Assembly (NCBI GenBank): GCA_027531255.1
Contig: JAPZRU010000002.1
Span: 186,001-250,000 of the forward strand
Source of the DNA: Steroidobacteraceae bacterium
Lineage (GTDB): Bacteria; Pseudomonadota; Gammaproteobacteria; Steroidobacterales; Steroidobacteraceae
DNA: 64,000 bases
Direction of reading: 5' to 3'
Within the stretch, counting starts at the first letter, position 1, and each line of letters begins with the position of its first letter. Shown in pieces: positions 51,680 through 60,204 of the stretch. The notes beneath the pieces were generated by a model. It was not told the DNA's origin. It made no database searches and saw only the letters and a list, made by a program, of their open reading frames with translations. Position numbers and translations under genes: made by a program.

Positions 51680-53203
51680 TCACGCGCCGCGGCCGAGGAA
51701 GATCCGGTAGGCCGGGTTCGCGGTCTCCTCGGTGTAGGCATAGCCCAGTTCGCGCAGGTGTCGCAGGAACTCCGCCTCGGACGCCGGCGCCACCTCGATG
51801 CCGGCGAGCACGCGGCCGTAGTCGGAGCCGTGGTTCCGGTAGTGGAACAGGCTGATGTTCCACTGCGACCCGACCGCCTCCAGGAACCGGAGGAGCGCAC
51901 CGGGCCGTTCCGGGAACTCGAAGCGGAACAGCCGCTCGTGCACGAGGCCGGGCGCGGGGCCGCCGACCATGTAGCGCACGTGCAGCTTGGCCATCTCGTT
52001 GTCGCTCATGTCGAGGACGCGGTAGCCGGCCCCCTCCAGCTGGGCGAGCAGCCGGTCCTTCTCGGCGCGACCCCGGCCCAGCGCGACGCCGACGAAGATC
52101 TGGGCGCGCCGCGCGTCGGCGTAGCGGTAGTTGAACTCGGTGACGTTGCGGTCGCCCAGCATCGCGCAGAAGGCGCGGAAACTGCCGGGACGCTCCGGGA
52201 TCTCGACCGCGAACAGCGCCTCGCGCTGCTGGCCGAGGTCGGCGCGCTCGGCGACGTGCCGCAGCCGGTCGAAGTTCATGTTCGCGCCGCAGTTCAGGGT
52301 GACGAACGTACGGCCCGTGGCGCCCTCGCGCGCGACCCACTGCTTCAGCCCGGCGACCGCGACCGCGCCGGCCGGCTCCGCGATCGAGCGCGTGTCCTCG
52401 AAGATGTCCTGGATCGCCGCGCAGATCTCGTCGGTGGAGACCAGCACGATCTCGTCGACGTGGCGCTGCGCGAGCCGGAAGGTCTCCTCGCCGACGCGCT
52501 TGACCGCGACGCCGTCCGCGAAGATGCCGACGCGCGGCAGGGTGACGCGCGCCCCGGCCTTCAGCGACTCGTACATGCTGGCCGCGTCCGCGGGCTCGAC
52601 CCCGACGATGCGGATCTCAGGGTACAGCGCCTTCACGTAGGCGGCGATGCCCGCGATCAGCCCGCCGCCGCCGATGGGCACGAAGATCGCGTCGAGCCGG
52701 CCGGAGTGCTGGCGCAGGATCTCCATGGCGATCGTGCCCTGCCCCGCGATGACCTCCGGGTCGTCGAACGGGTGGATGAAGGTCAGGCCGCGCTCGCGCG
52801 CGACGCCGAGCGCGTGCTCGTTCGCGGCGTCGAAGTCGTCGCCGTGCAGTTCAATCTCGGCGCCGAGGTCGAGCACCGCCTGCACCTTGATCTGCGGCGT
52901 GATCCGCGGCATCACGATCAGCGCCTTGATGCCGCGGCGCCGCGCGGCCAGCGCGACGCCCTGCGCGTGGTTGCCGGCGGAGGCGCAGGTCACGCCGCGC
53001 GCGGCCTGCTCGTCGGTCAGGCCGGCGATCTTGTTGTAGGCGCCGCGCAGCTTGAACGAGAACACCGGCTGCAGATCCTCGCGCTTGAACAGCACGGCGT
53101 TCTGCAGGCGGCGCGACAGCCGGGGCGCAGGCTCGAGCGGGGATTCGATCGCGACGTCGTAGACGCGCGCCTTCAGGATGCGTTCGAGGTAGTCGTGGGT
53201 CAC
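51680..53203 (-). CDS. ilvA: Threonine ammonia-lyase, biosynthetic (IlvA)
   Basis: IlvA deaminates threonine to 2-oxobutanoate, the first step toward isoleucine. The 507-residue protein has the PLP domain (1-320) with the PLP-lysine Lys51 in FSFKLRGAYNK, the ASAGNHAQGVALAAR segment and the phosphate-binding PIGGGGLIAG. Two ACT-like regulatory domains follow (about 335-415 and 430-500; EIPERPGSFRAFCAMLGDRN and EFPERPGALLRFLEAVGS), as in the isoleucine-inhibited biosynthetic enzyme. The start is GTG 53203; no ATG lies near. It is divergent from the Bcr/CflA gene. Confidence 0.94.
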   Translation of the reverse strand: MTHDYLERILKARVYDVAIESPLEPAPRLSRRLQNAVLFKREDLQPVFSFKLRGAYNKIAGLTDEQAARGVTCASAGNHAQGVALAARRRGIKALIVMPRITPQIKVQAVLDLGAEIELHGDDFDAANEHALGVARERGLTFIHPFDDPEVIAGQGTIAMEILRQHSGRLDAIFVPIGGGGLIAGIAAYVKALYPEIRIVGVEPADAASMYESLKAGARVTLPRVGIFADGVAVKRVGEETFRLAQRHVDEIVLVSTDEICAAIQDIFEDTRSIAEPAGAVAVAGLKQWVAREGATGRTFVTLNCGANMNFDRLRHVAERADLGQQREALFAVEIPERPGSFRAFCAMLGDRNVTEFNYRYADARRAQIFVGVALGRGRAEKDRLLAQLEGAGYRVLDMSDNEMAKLHVRYMVGGPAPGLVHERLFRFEFPERPGALLRFLEAVGSQWNISLFHYRNHGSDYGRVLAGIEVAPASEAEFLRHLRELGYAYTEETANPAYRIFLGRGA

Positions 53204-53394
53204 GGGATGGGGGCGGGACGAGGGCGGCGCACGGACGGCGCACCGGTGCAGCAGGCTTTGCGGGAACGCCCCATGCTGCGGGAGCCCGGCGGGCGTGGCA
53301 ATGGGCTGCACGGGCAGACCGGGATGTGCGGCCAAGCTCACCACCGCTCCGGCTCGCCGTCATACACTCCGAGCGCCCCGCCCGAGCCCTTCCC

Positions 53395-54717
53395 TTGCCC
53401 ACCACGGCCCGCGACTCCCAGCTGATCCTCGGCAGCGCGCTGATCGGCTGCCTCGGCACCTTCGGCCTCCACCTGATGCTGCCGGCACTGCCCGCGATCG
53501 GCGCCCGCTTCGACGCGGGCACCGAGGCGACGCGGTTGCTCGTATCGGCGGCGCTGCTCGCCATCGCGCTCGGCAATCTGCTGGTCGGCCCGCTCTCGGA
53601 CCGCTTCGGACGCCGCCCGGTGATCCTCGCCGGGCTCGCAATGTTCGTCGGCGGCAGCCTCGCCGGACTCGCCGCGCCGACGATCGAGACGCTGATCGCC
53701 GCGCGCATCGTGCAGGCCTTCGGCGGGGGTGCCGCGATGGCGGTGGTCCGCGCGATGCTGGCCGACCACTTTGGCGCCGAGCGCGCGGCCACCGCGCTCG
53801 CGTACACGGCGACCGCGATCCTGGTCGTGCCGATGGTCGCGCCGACGCTCGGCGGTCTCGGCGTCGAATGGCTCGGCTGGCGCGCACCGTTCGCGATCGC
53901 GGCCGGCATCGGGCTCGGCATCGCGGCCTTCGCGTGGGCGAAGGTGCGGGAGACGCATGCTCCGCACGGGTCCGTCGCGACGCATGGAGCCGGTGCCGCC
54001 ACCGTGGACGGGGCGAGCTCGCCCACGGCGCCCGCCGCGGACGCACGCCCGCGGCGCCTCGGCACGCTCGCGAGCTATCGCCAGCTGTTGGCCACGCCCG
54101 AGTATCTCGTGCAGGTGCTGTTCGGCGCGCTGCTGACGAGCGTCGTCTACCTCTTCATCGCCGGCGCGCCCTACGTCGCGATCGAACTCTACGGGCTGGC
54201 GCCGGCCGAGTACGGCCTCTGGTTCGTGCTGCCCGCCGCCGCGTCGTTCCTCGGCTTCCTGTCCTCGGCCCGGTTCGGGCGCCGGCAGGGCAGTGGCTGG
54301 ATGATGCGAACCGGCGCCGCGCTCGGCCTCGCCAGCACGACCGGACTCGTCGCGCTGGTCGCGGCGGGCGCCTGGACGCCGCTCGCGCTGTTCGTACCGG
54401 CGATGCTCGCCTGCTACGCGAATGCGCTCGCGACCCCGAGTTCGACCTCGGTCGCAATCGCCGTGCGGCCCGACATCGCGGGCGCCGCTTCGGGCCTGCT
54501 CGGCTTCACGCAGACCGTGCTGCCGGCCGCGTTCATCCAGCTGCTCGCGTTCGTCGAGAACGGCACGCCGTGGCCGCTGGTGACCAGCATGCTTGCGGCG
54601 ACGCTGCTGGCGCTCGGCTGCCTCGCGCGGCTGCGGCGGCACCGGCCGGCGCGGAACCCGGCGACGTCGGCACGGTCTCGGCAGGACGCGGAGCGCGAAC
54701 CGGGCGACGGCGCGTGA
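53395..54717 (+). CDS. Bcr/CflA-family drug efflux MFS transporter
   Basis: The protein is about 440 residues with twelve hydrophobic segments. It shows the MFS motif A between helices 2 and 3 (GPLSDRFGRRPVILAG), an early FGLHLMLPALPAIGARF and AARIVQAFGGGAAMAVVRA, which match the Bcr/CflA group. Relatives export bicyclomycin, chloramphenicol and sulfathiazole; the substrate here is unknown. A -10-like TACACT at 53362-53367 makes the TTG at 53395 a reasonable start, although no Shine-Dalgarno is present; a longer GTG start lies at 53326. The stop overlaps a possible GTG start of the next gene. Confidence 0.88.
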   Translation: MPTTARDSQLILGSALIGCLGTFGLHLMLPALPAIGARFDAGTEATRLLVSAALLAIALGNLLVGPLSDRFGRRPVILAGLAMFVGGSLAGLAAPTIETLIAARIVQAFGGGAAMAVVRAMLADHFGAERAATALAYTATAILVVPMVAPTLGGLGVEWLGWRAPFAIAAGIGLGIAAFAWAKVRETHAPHGSVATHGAGAATVDGASSPTAPAADARPRRLGTLASYRQLLATPEYLVQVLFGALLTSVVYLFIAGAPYVAIELYGLAPAEYGLWFVLPAAASFLGFLSSARFGRRQGSGWMMRTGAALGLASTTGLVALVAAGAWTPLALFVPAMLACYANALATPSSTSVAIAVRPDIAGAASGLLGFTQTVLPAAFIQLLAFVENGTPWPLVTSMLAATLLALGCLARLRRHRPARNPATSARSRQDAEREPGDGA

Positions 54718-54731
54718 ACGAAGGCATCCCC

Positions 54732-55766
54732 ATGGAACTGCACGCGATCCGGCACGGCGAGCGTCGTCGCGTCGCCCGGCACGATGCCGCACGGCCGAGG
54801 TCGCGAGTGGGGGCGGCACGTGCCGCGTACGGCGCGGCGACCGTGGCCGCCGTCGCCGTATCGGCCGTGGCGCTCACGGCGACCGCCGCGGCAGCGCATG
54901 CCGCGGCGGCGCCCGGGGCCGTCACGCCCGCCGCGGCGTCCGCGCCACCCGCGGCCGCCACACCTCCTGCGGGCGCGGAGGCCCGCACGCCGCACGCACG
55001 CGCGCGCCTGCTCGCCGCCGCCGACGCGCTCGTTCCCGGCCGCCCGGCGACGCTGCTGGTGGCGCTGGATCTCGCGCCCGGCTGGCACACCTACTGGCGC
55101 AATCCCGGCGACTCCGGCGCCGCGACCTCGCTCGACTGGCGGCTGCCGCCGGGCTACGCGGCCTCGGCGATCGCGTGGCCGCACCCGGAGCGCCTGCCGC
55201 TGCCGCCGCTCGCGAACTACGGCTACAAGGCTCGCGCGCTGCACCTCGTCGAGCTGGGCGTGCCGGCCGACGCGCGACCCGGCACGCACGCGGAGCTCGC
55301 CACCCGCGCGCGGTGGCTCGTCTGTTCGGACGTCTGCATCCCCGAAGAAGCCGACCTCGCGCTGCGCCTTCCGGTGCGGGCGCAGTCGGCGCCGGTCGAG
55401 GCGCACGCACCGCTGTTCGCCGCCGCGCTCGCGGCGCTGCCCCGGCCGGCGCCGGGGGCAGTGCTGGCGCAGGCGGCCGGGAGCGAAGCCCGGCTCGAGT
55501 TCGACGCCGCCTGGAACCCGGTGCTCGACGGCGCGCGGGACGTGCTGTTCTTCCCGTACGCCGACGGCGCCCTGGACCACGCCGCGCCCCAGCCGCTCGC
55601 GAAGCACGACGGCAGGTGGCAGCTGTCGGCGCGGCTCGGCTATCTTGCGTCCGCGCAGGGACTGCCGGCGGTCGCCGTCGACGGCCGCCTCGGCGGCGTG
55701 CTCGTCGCGACCCGCGACGGTGCGCGCGTCGCCTACGAACTGCAGGCGGCGGTCGCGAATCCCTGA
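54732..55766 (+). CDS. Stand-alone DsbD/ScsB N-terminal domain protein
   Basis: The 344-residue protein has a basic leader, one hydrophobic segment (AAVAVSAVALTATAAAAHA) and the N-terminal sensor domain of ScsB/DsbD-type reductases (APGWHTYWRNPGDSGAATS, LPPLANYGYKARALHLVEL, RARWLVCSDVCIPEEADLA with the Cys pair). In the usual protein this is followed by eight membrane helices and a thioredoxin domain; here the chain ends at YELQAAVANP. It may be a complete periplasmic thiol-relay subunit, or the 3' end of a longer gene was lost. A GTG at 54714 overlaps the pump stop and is an alternative start. Confidence 0.75.
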   Translation: MELHAIRHGERRRVARHDAARPRSRVGAARAAYGAATVAAVAVSAVALTATAAAAHAAAAPGAVTPAAASAPPAAATPPAGAEARTPHARARLLAAADALVPGRPATLLVALDLAPGWHTYWRNPGDSGAATSLDWRLPPGYAASAIAWPHPERLPLPPLANYGYKARALHLVELGVPADARPGTHAELATRARWLVCSDVCIPEEADLALRLPVRAQSAPVEAHAPLFAAALAALPRPAPGAVLAQAAGSEARLEFDAAWNPVLDGARDVLFFPYADGALDHAAPQPLAKHDGRWQLSARLGYLASAQGLPAVAVDGRLGGVLVATRDGARVAYELQAAVANP

Positions 55767-55797
55767 TCCCCGTTCCACCCCGACACGGAGTCCCGCG

Positions 55798-56415
55798 ATG
55801 CACTCGACCCCGTTCCGCCCCCCGTTCGCCGCGCTCGTCTGCGCGGTGCTGCTGGCCGCCGCCGGGCCCGCGCTAGCGACGCCGAGGATCGGCGCCCAGG
55901 CGCCCGACTTCACCGCGGTGGACTCGAACGGCAAGAGCCACCGGCTCGCCGACTTCCGCGGCCGGACCGTGGTGCTCGAGTGGACCAACGCCGACTGCCC
56001 GTACGTGAAGAAGCACTACGCCGGCAACATGCAGGCGCTGCAGCGGCTCGCGAAGGAGAACGGCGTCATGTGGCTCAGCGTGATCTCGTCCGCGCCCCGC
56101 AAGCAGGGCCACGTGGCGCCGGCGCGCGCGAACGAACTGACGAAGTCGCGCAACGCCGAGCCCGCCGCGGTGCTGCTCGACGAGCAGGGCGCCGTCGGGC
56201 GCGCGTACGAGGCGAAGACCACGCCGCACATGTACGTGATCGACCCGCAGGGCGTGCTGCGCTACATGGGCGGCATCGACAGCCTCGCCACCGCCGAGGT
56301 CGCCGACGTCGAGAAGGCGCAGCCGTTCCTGCGCGAGGCGATGCTCGCGGTCGCGAAGGACCAGCCGGTCGCGAACGCGGTCACGCGTCCGTACGGCTGC
56401 TCGGTGAAGTACTGA
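55798..56415 (+). CDS. Secreted redoxin/thioredoxin-like protein with a single Cys in CPYVKK
   Basis: The 205-residue protein has a signal peptide (PPFAALVCAVLLAAAGPALA) and a redoxin domain (IGAQAPDFTAVDSNGKSHRL, LEWTNADCPYVKKHY, TPHMYVIDPQGVLRYMGGID). The N-terminal Cys of NADCPYVKK has no partner two or three residues away, so it is a one-Cys, peroxiredoxin-like or sacrificial design. It is located 31 bp downstream of the DsbD-N gene and one base before the cupin gene, suggesting a small periplasmic thiol operon. ATG 55798 has a GGAG-type ribosome site. Confidence 0.83.
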   Translation: MHSTPFRPPFAALVCAVLLAAAGPALATPRIGAQAPDFTAVDSNGKSHRLADFRGRTVVLEWTNADCPYVKKHYAGNMQALQRLAKENGVMWLSVISSAPRKQGHVAPARANELTKSRNAEPAAVLLDEQGAVGRAYEAKTTPHMYVIDPQGVLRYMGGIDSLATAEVADVEKAQPFLREAMLAVAKDQPVANAVTRPYGCSVKY

Positions 56416-56801
56416 TGGGCGGCGCGGCTCGCGACGGCACGCCGGTGCCCGCGCTCGTCGTGCTCGGACCCGGCGCGGCGGCCGAGTCCGCGCCGGTCGA
56501 TCCCGCGCGCGTGCTCGGCGGCGCGCCGGTGACGACGGTCGCGAACGCGTACTCCGACGCGGGCGCGCGCTTCCACTGCGGCACGTGGTCGAGCACGCCC
56601 GGCGCGTGGCGCGTGAGCTACACGGAGCACGAGTTCTGCCACCTGCTGGAGGGCCGGGTGCGGCTGGTCGCCGACGACGGCACCGCGCGGGAGTTCGCGG
56701 CCGGCGACGCGTGGGTGATCCCCGCCGGTTTCCGCGGCACGTGGGAGACCCTCGAGCCGGCACGCAAGTACTACGCGATCTACGAAGCCGTCGACGGCTG
56801 A
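56415..56801 (+). CDS. Cupin domain protein (EutQ/DUF861-like)
   Basis: The 128-residue protein is a small cupin: GTWSSTPGAWRVSYTEHEFC and HLLEGRVRLVADDGTAREFA, then AGDAWVIPAGFRGTWETLE, with a Tyr-Thr-Glu-His-Glu motif that corresponds to metal ligands. The ending PARKYYAIYEA is typical for the DUF861 group. These proteins bind small ligands or metals, and the function here is unknown. ATG 56415 overlaps the redoxin stop by one base, so translation is coupled. Confidence 0.85.
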   Translation: MGGAARDGTPVPALVVLGPGAAAESAPVDPARVLGGAPVTTVANAYSDAGARFHCGTWSSTPGAWRVSYTEHEFCHLLEGRVRLVADDGTAREFAAGDAWVIPAGFRGTWETLEPARKYYAIYEAVDG

Positions 56802-56870
56802 GGGCCGGCGACGACGGAGGGCCCGGCGACGACCGCCGGGCACGCGGACGAGGCCCGGCGACCCGCGCCG

Positions 56871-58172
56871 TCAGCCGCTCGGATCCTCCGCGTGCGGCAG
56901 GTGCGCGACGATCAGCTTGTCGATCCGCGCGCCGTCCATGTCGATGACCTCGACGCGCAGGCCGCGCCACTCGAGCACGTCGCCGGCCTTCGGGATGCGG
57001 CCGAGCCGCCACAGCACGAACCCGGCGGCGGTCTGGTAGTCGTTCGGCTGGGCGAGGTCGCGACGCCCGAGCGCCTGCTGCAGGTCGTCGACGGCGAGGT
57101 GACCGTCGACGAGCCATGAGCCGTCGTCGCGCCGCGCGATCTCGGCGCGCTCGCCGCGCGAGCCCGCGTCCGGCAGCTCGCCGGCGATCGCCTTCAGGAT
57201 GTCGAGCGGCGTCGCGACGCCTTCGATGTCGCCGTACTCGTCGGTGATCACCGCGAGATGCGCGCCCGCGCCCTGGAAACGGTCGAGCAGCTGCAGCACC
57301 GAGATGCCGTCCGGCACGTGCAGCGGCACCTCGAGGTCGCGATCCGGATCGAGGTGGCCGCGGCGCAGCGCCTCGGACAGGTTCGCGAGCGAGATCGTGC
57401 CGAGCAGGTTGTCGAGCGTGCCGCGTGCGGCGAGGAAGCGCGAGTGCCCGCTCTCCTTCGCCTGCTGCCACAGCGTCGCGAGCGGCTCGTCGAGGTCGAG
57501 CCAGACGATGTCCTGGCGCGGCACCATCACCGAGACCGCGCGGCGGTCGGCGAGCGCGAGCACGCCGTCGATCAGCTGGCGCTCCTTGGCCTCGAACACG
57601 CCGGCGCGCGTGCCCTCGTCCACCATCGCGCGCACCTCGTCCTCGGTGACCGGCGCGGCCGGCGCGGCCGACACGGGCAGGAGCGCCAGCACCGCGTTCG
57701 TGATCACGCGCAGCAGCCAGACGAGCGGCGCGGTCGCTACCGCGAACGCGCGCATCGGCGGCGCGGTCCAGACCGCGAGCGTCTCGGCGTGGTTCATCGC
57801 GATCCGCTTCGGGATCAGCTCGCCGAAGATGATCGACACGAACGTGACCCCGACCACCACGACGACGAACGCCAGCTCCAGCGCGAAGTCCGCGGGCACC
57901 CCGTGTCCCGCCAGCCACGCGCCGAAGTCCTCGGCGATCGCGGCGCCGGAGTAGACGCCGGTGACGATGCTGATCAGCGAGATGCCGACCTGCACCGAGG
58001 ACAGGAAGCTGGTCGGGTCCTCCAGCAGCGCGAGCGCGGCCTTCGCGCCGGCACTGCCCTGCTCCGCGCGCACCTGCAGTCGCGCGCGCTTGGCGCTGAC
58101 GAGCGCCAGCTCGGACATCGCGAAGAAGCCGTTGACCAGGACGAGCGCCAGGATGATGAGCAGTTCGGTCAA
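56871..58172 (-). CDS. CNNM/CBS-domain transporter-associated protein (HlyC/CorC family)
   Basis: The 433-residue inner-membrane protein has a CNNM (DUF21) domain with four hydrophobic segments (LTELLIILALVLVNGFFAMS, VVVVVGVTFVSIIFGELIP), the CBS pair at about 215-330 (PRQDIVWLDLDEPLATLWQQ, VITDEYGDIEGVATPLDILK) and a C-terminal CorC_HlyC domain (NDYQTAAGFVLWRLGRIPK). Members influence Mg2+/Co2+ efflux. Start TTG 58172 is the only start that leaves the first membrane helix intact; no Shine-Dalgarno is visible. Confidence 0.88.
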   Translation of the reverse strand: MTELLIILALVLVNGFFAMSELALVSAKRARLQVRAEQGSAGAKAALALLEDPTSFLSSVQVGISLISIVTGVYSGAAIAEDFGAWLAGHGVPADFALELAFVVVVVGVTFVSIIFGELIPKRIAMNHAETLAVWTAPPMRAFAVATAPLVWLLRVITNAVLALLPVSAAPAAPVTEDEVRAMVDEGTRAGVFEAKERQLIDGVLALADRRAVSVMVPRQDIVWLDLDEPLATLWQQAKESGHSRFLAARGTLDNLLGTISLANLSEALRRGHLDPDRDLEVPLHVPDGISVLQLLDRFQGAGAHLAVITDEYGDIEGVATPLDILKAIAGELPDAGSRGERAEIARRDDGSWLVDGHLAVDDLQQALGRRDLAQPNDYQTAAGFVLWRLGRIPKAGDVLEWRGLRVEVIDMDGARIDKLIVAHLPHAEDPSG

Positions 58173-58317
58173 GGGCGGGGGGCGTGGCGCCCGCGCCGGG
58201 GGGCGGGCCGTCGCCCGACAGCGTACACGAACGCGCGGGGCATCTCGTGCCGCGGCCGCGGTTGCCGGCGGCCGCCCCCGGCGGCAGGCTATCCGCCGTC
58301 CGCGGGGGTAACGGAAC

Positions 58318-59484
58318 TTGCGCCACGTCTGGTTGCTGGCCGTCGCGCAGGCGCTCGCCGCCTGCGGCTCGGGTGTCTTCGTGCTGGCCGGCGGCCTGCT
58401 CGGCACCGGGCTTGCGCCCCGCGAGTCGCTGGCCACGCTGCCGGTCAGCCTGCTCGTGATCGGCATCGCCGCGGCCGCCCTGCCGGCCGGCGCGCTGATG
58501 CGCCGCGTCGGCCGGCGCGCGGCGTTCGTGGGCAGCGCGCTCGGCGGCACAGGGGCACTGCTCGGGGCCGGCGCCGCGGTCGCCGCGGACAGCTTCGCCG
58601 GCTTCTGCGCTGCGGCGTTCGCGCTCGGGTTCACGCTCGCGTTCGTGCAGCAGTACCGCTTCGCGGCCGTCGAACTGGCGCCGCCGGGCCGTGCCGGCCG
58701 CGCGGTGTCCACGGTGATGATCGGCACGCTCGTCGCGGCGTGGGCGGGGCCCGCGCTCGCGGTCGCGTGCCGCGACCTCTGGCCGGAGCACCCGTGGGCC
58801 GGCTCGTTCGTCGTGGTGGCCCTGCTCAACGTCGCGGCGGCCGCCGTGCTGCGCGTCCTGCCGCTCGCGCCGCCGTCGGGCCCGGTCGCGGAGGGCCCCG
58901 CGCGCCCGTTCGCGGTGGTCGCCGCCGACCCCCGCTACCGCGTCGCCGTCCTCGGCGGCGTCAGCGCGTTCGCGGTGATGAGCTTCCTGATGACCGCGAC
59001 GCCGATCTCGATGCACGTGCTGCACGGGCACGATCTCGCCGCCACGGCGTGGGTCATCCAGAGCCACCTGCTCGCGATGTACCTGCCCGCGCTCGCGAGC
59101 GGGTGGTTCGTGGAGCGGCTGGGCGCGATCCGGATGATGCACGCGGGCGCGTGGGCAATGGCGGGCTGCGTCGCGATCGCGGCGATCGGCGGCCACGAGG
59201 TCGCCCACTACTGGTGGGCGCTCGTGCTGCTCGGCGTCGGCTGGAACTTCCTGTTCGTCGGCTCGACCACGCTGCTGACGACCACCTACCGTCCGGCCGA
59301 GCGGTTCGCCGCGCAGTCCGCGAACGACTTCGCGGTGTTCGGCTCCCAGGCGATCGCCTCGCTCGCGGCAGGCGCGCTCGTGCATCGACTCGGGTGGGAA
59401 CAGCTGAACCTCGCGGCCGCGCCGCTGCTCGCGCTCCTGCTCCTCGCCCTCGTGCTAGCCTCGCGGCGCCATGCTGAAGCCTGA
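58318..59484 (+). CDS. MFS transporter
   Basis: The 388-residue inner-membrane protein has about twelve hydrophobic segments. ALMRRVGRRAAFVGSALGGT is the positively charged loop between helices 2 and 3, and SFLMTATPISMHVLHGHDLA and GVGWNFLFVGSTTLLTTTY lie in the second half, a pattern of the YbjJ-like or nitrate/tartrate-type MFS. The substrate is unknown. It starts with TTG 58318 and overlaps the next gene by 14 bases. It is divergent from the CorC-like gene, with 145 bp between them. Confidence 0.82.
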   Translation: MRHVWLLAVAQALAACGSGVFVLAGGLLGTGLAPRESLATLPVSLLVIGIAAAALPAGALMRRVGRRAAFVGSALGGTGALLGAGAAVAADSFAGFCAAAFALGFTLAFVQQYRFAAVELAPPGRAGRAVSTVMIGTLVAAWAGPALAVACRDLWPEHPWAGSFVVVALLNVAAAAVLRVLPLAPPSGPVAEGPARPFAVVAADPRYRVAVLGGVSAFAVMSFLMTATPISMHVLHGHDLAATAWVIQSHLLAMYLPALASGWFVERLGAIRMMHAGAWAMAGCVAIAAIGGHEVAHYWWALVLLGVGWNFLFVGSTTLLTTTYRPAERFAAQSANDFAVFGSQAIASLAAGALVHRLGWEQLNLAAAPLLALLLLALVLASRRHAEA

Positions 59485-60199
59485 GATCGACGTCGCGTTC
59501 CGTCCGCCCCAGCCCGCGCCCGCGCGCGTGCTGAAGCGGGCGTTCGCGCTGGCGGCGCTCGCCTGCCGCAGCCAGCTCGAGCCGCACGCCGGCGATTCGC
59601 AAGCGCGCGGCATCCACGAGGCCGCACTCGCGTGGCTCGCGGCGGCCGCCGTGTACCCCGAGTTCGAGGCGGACGAGAGGAGCGTCGTCGACACGCCGCT
59701 CGGCCAGCTGTCGCGCGAGGCCGCAGCCGCCGCCGGCTGGCGCGGCGAGGGCCTCGCGGTGCTCGCGTGGGGGCTCGGGCGCTGGGAACTGCCGGACGTC
59801 ACGACGCCGGTGGAGGCCGCGGACGTCGCGCAGGCGCTCGGCTGGCTCGGCGACGAGCCCGCCGCGCTCTACGACGAGGTCCGGCTGCGGGCCCGCACCG
59901 ACGTCGTGCAGCTCGCCGAGATGCTGGAAACCGCGCAGTGGCGGCTCGACCGTCACTTCGCCGGCGAGCCGCCGGTCAGCCTGCGCAACTTCGACGCCGC
60001 CGGCTTCGCCTGGCCCCGGCAGTGCGCACCGCTCGACGTGAGCGCGAACGGGGACCTCCGGCTCGCGGGGCAGCCGCTGGCGCAGGCGCCGGAGCACCTG
60101 CCGCGACTGGCGCGGCGGATCGTCCTGGAGCGGCGGATCGCGGTGAACTGGCTCGCGGGCCAGCAGGCCAGCTACGCGGCGGTCACGACCGAGACCTGA
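59471..60199 (+). CDS. DUF4272 domain protein
   Basis: The 242-residue cytoplasmic protein has the DUF4272 pattern: VLKRAFALAALACRSQLEP, EGLAVLAWGLGRWELPDV and TPVEAADVAQALGWLGDEP, followed by a WRLDRHF helix and a C-terminal region with ERRIAVNWLAG. The function is unknown. ATG 59471 lies 14 bases inside the MFS gene, so they are translationally coupled. Its stop converges with that of the alpha/beta hydrolase six bases away. Confidence 0.83.
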   Translation: MLKPEIDVAFRPPQPAPARVLKRAFALAALACRSQLEPHAGDSQARGIHEAALAWLAAAAVYPEFEADERSVVDTPLGQLSREAAAAAGWRGEGLAVLAWGLGRWELPDVTTPVEAADVAQALGWLGDEPAALYDEVRLRARTDVVQLAEMLETAQWRLDRHFAGEPPVSLRNFDAAGFAWPRQCAPLDVSANGDLRLAGQPLAQAPEHLPRLARRIVLERRIAVNWLAGQQASYAAVTTET

Positions 60200-60204
60200 A
60201 GGGC

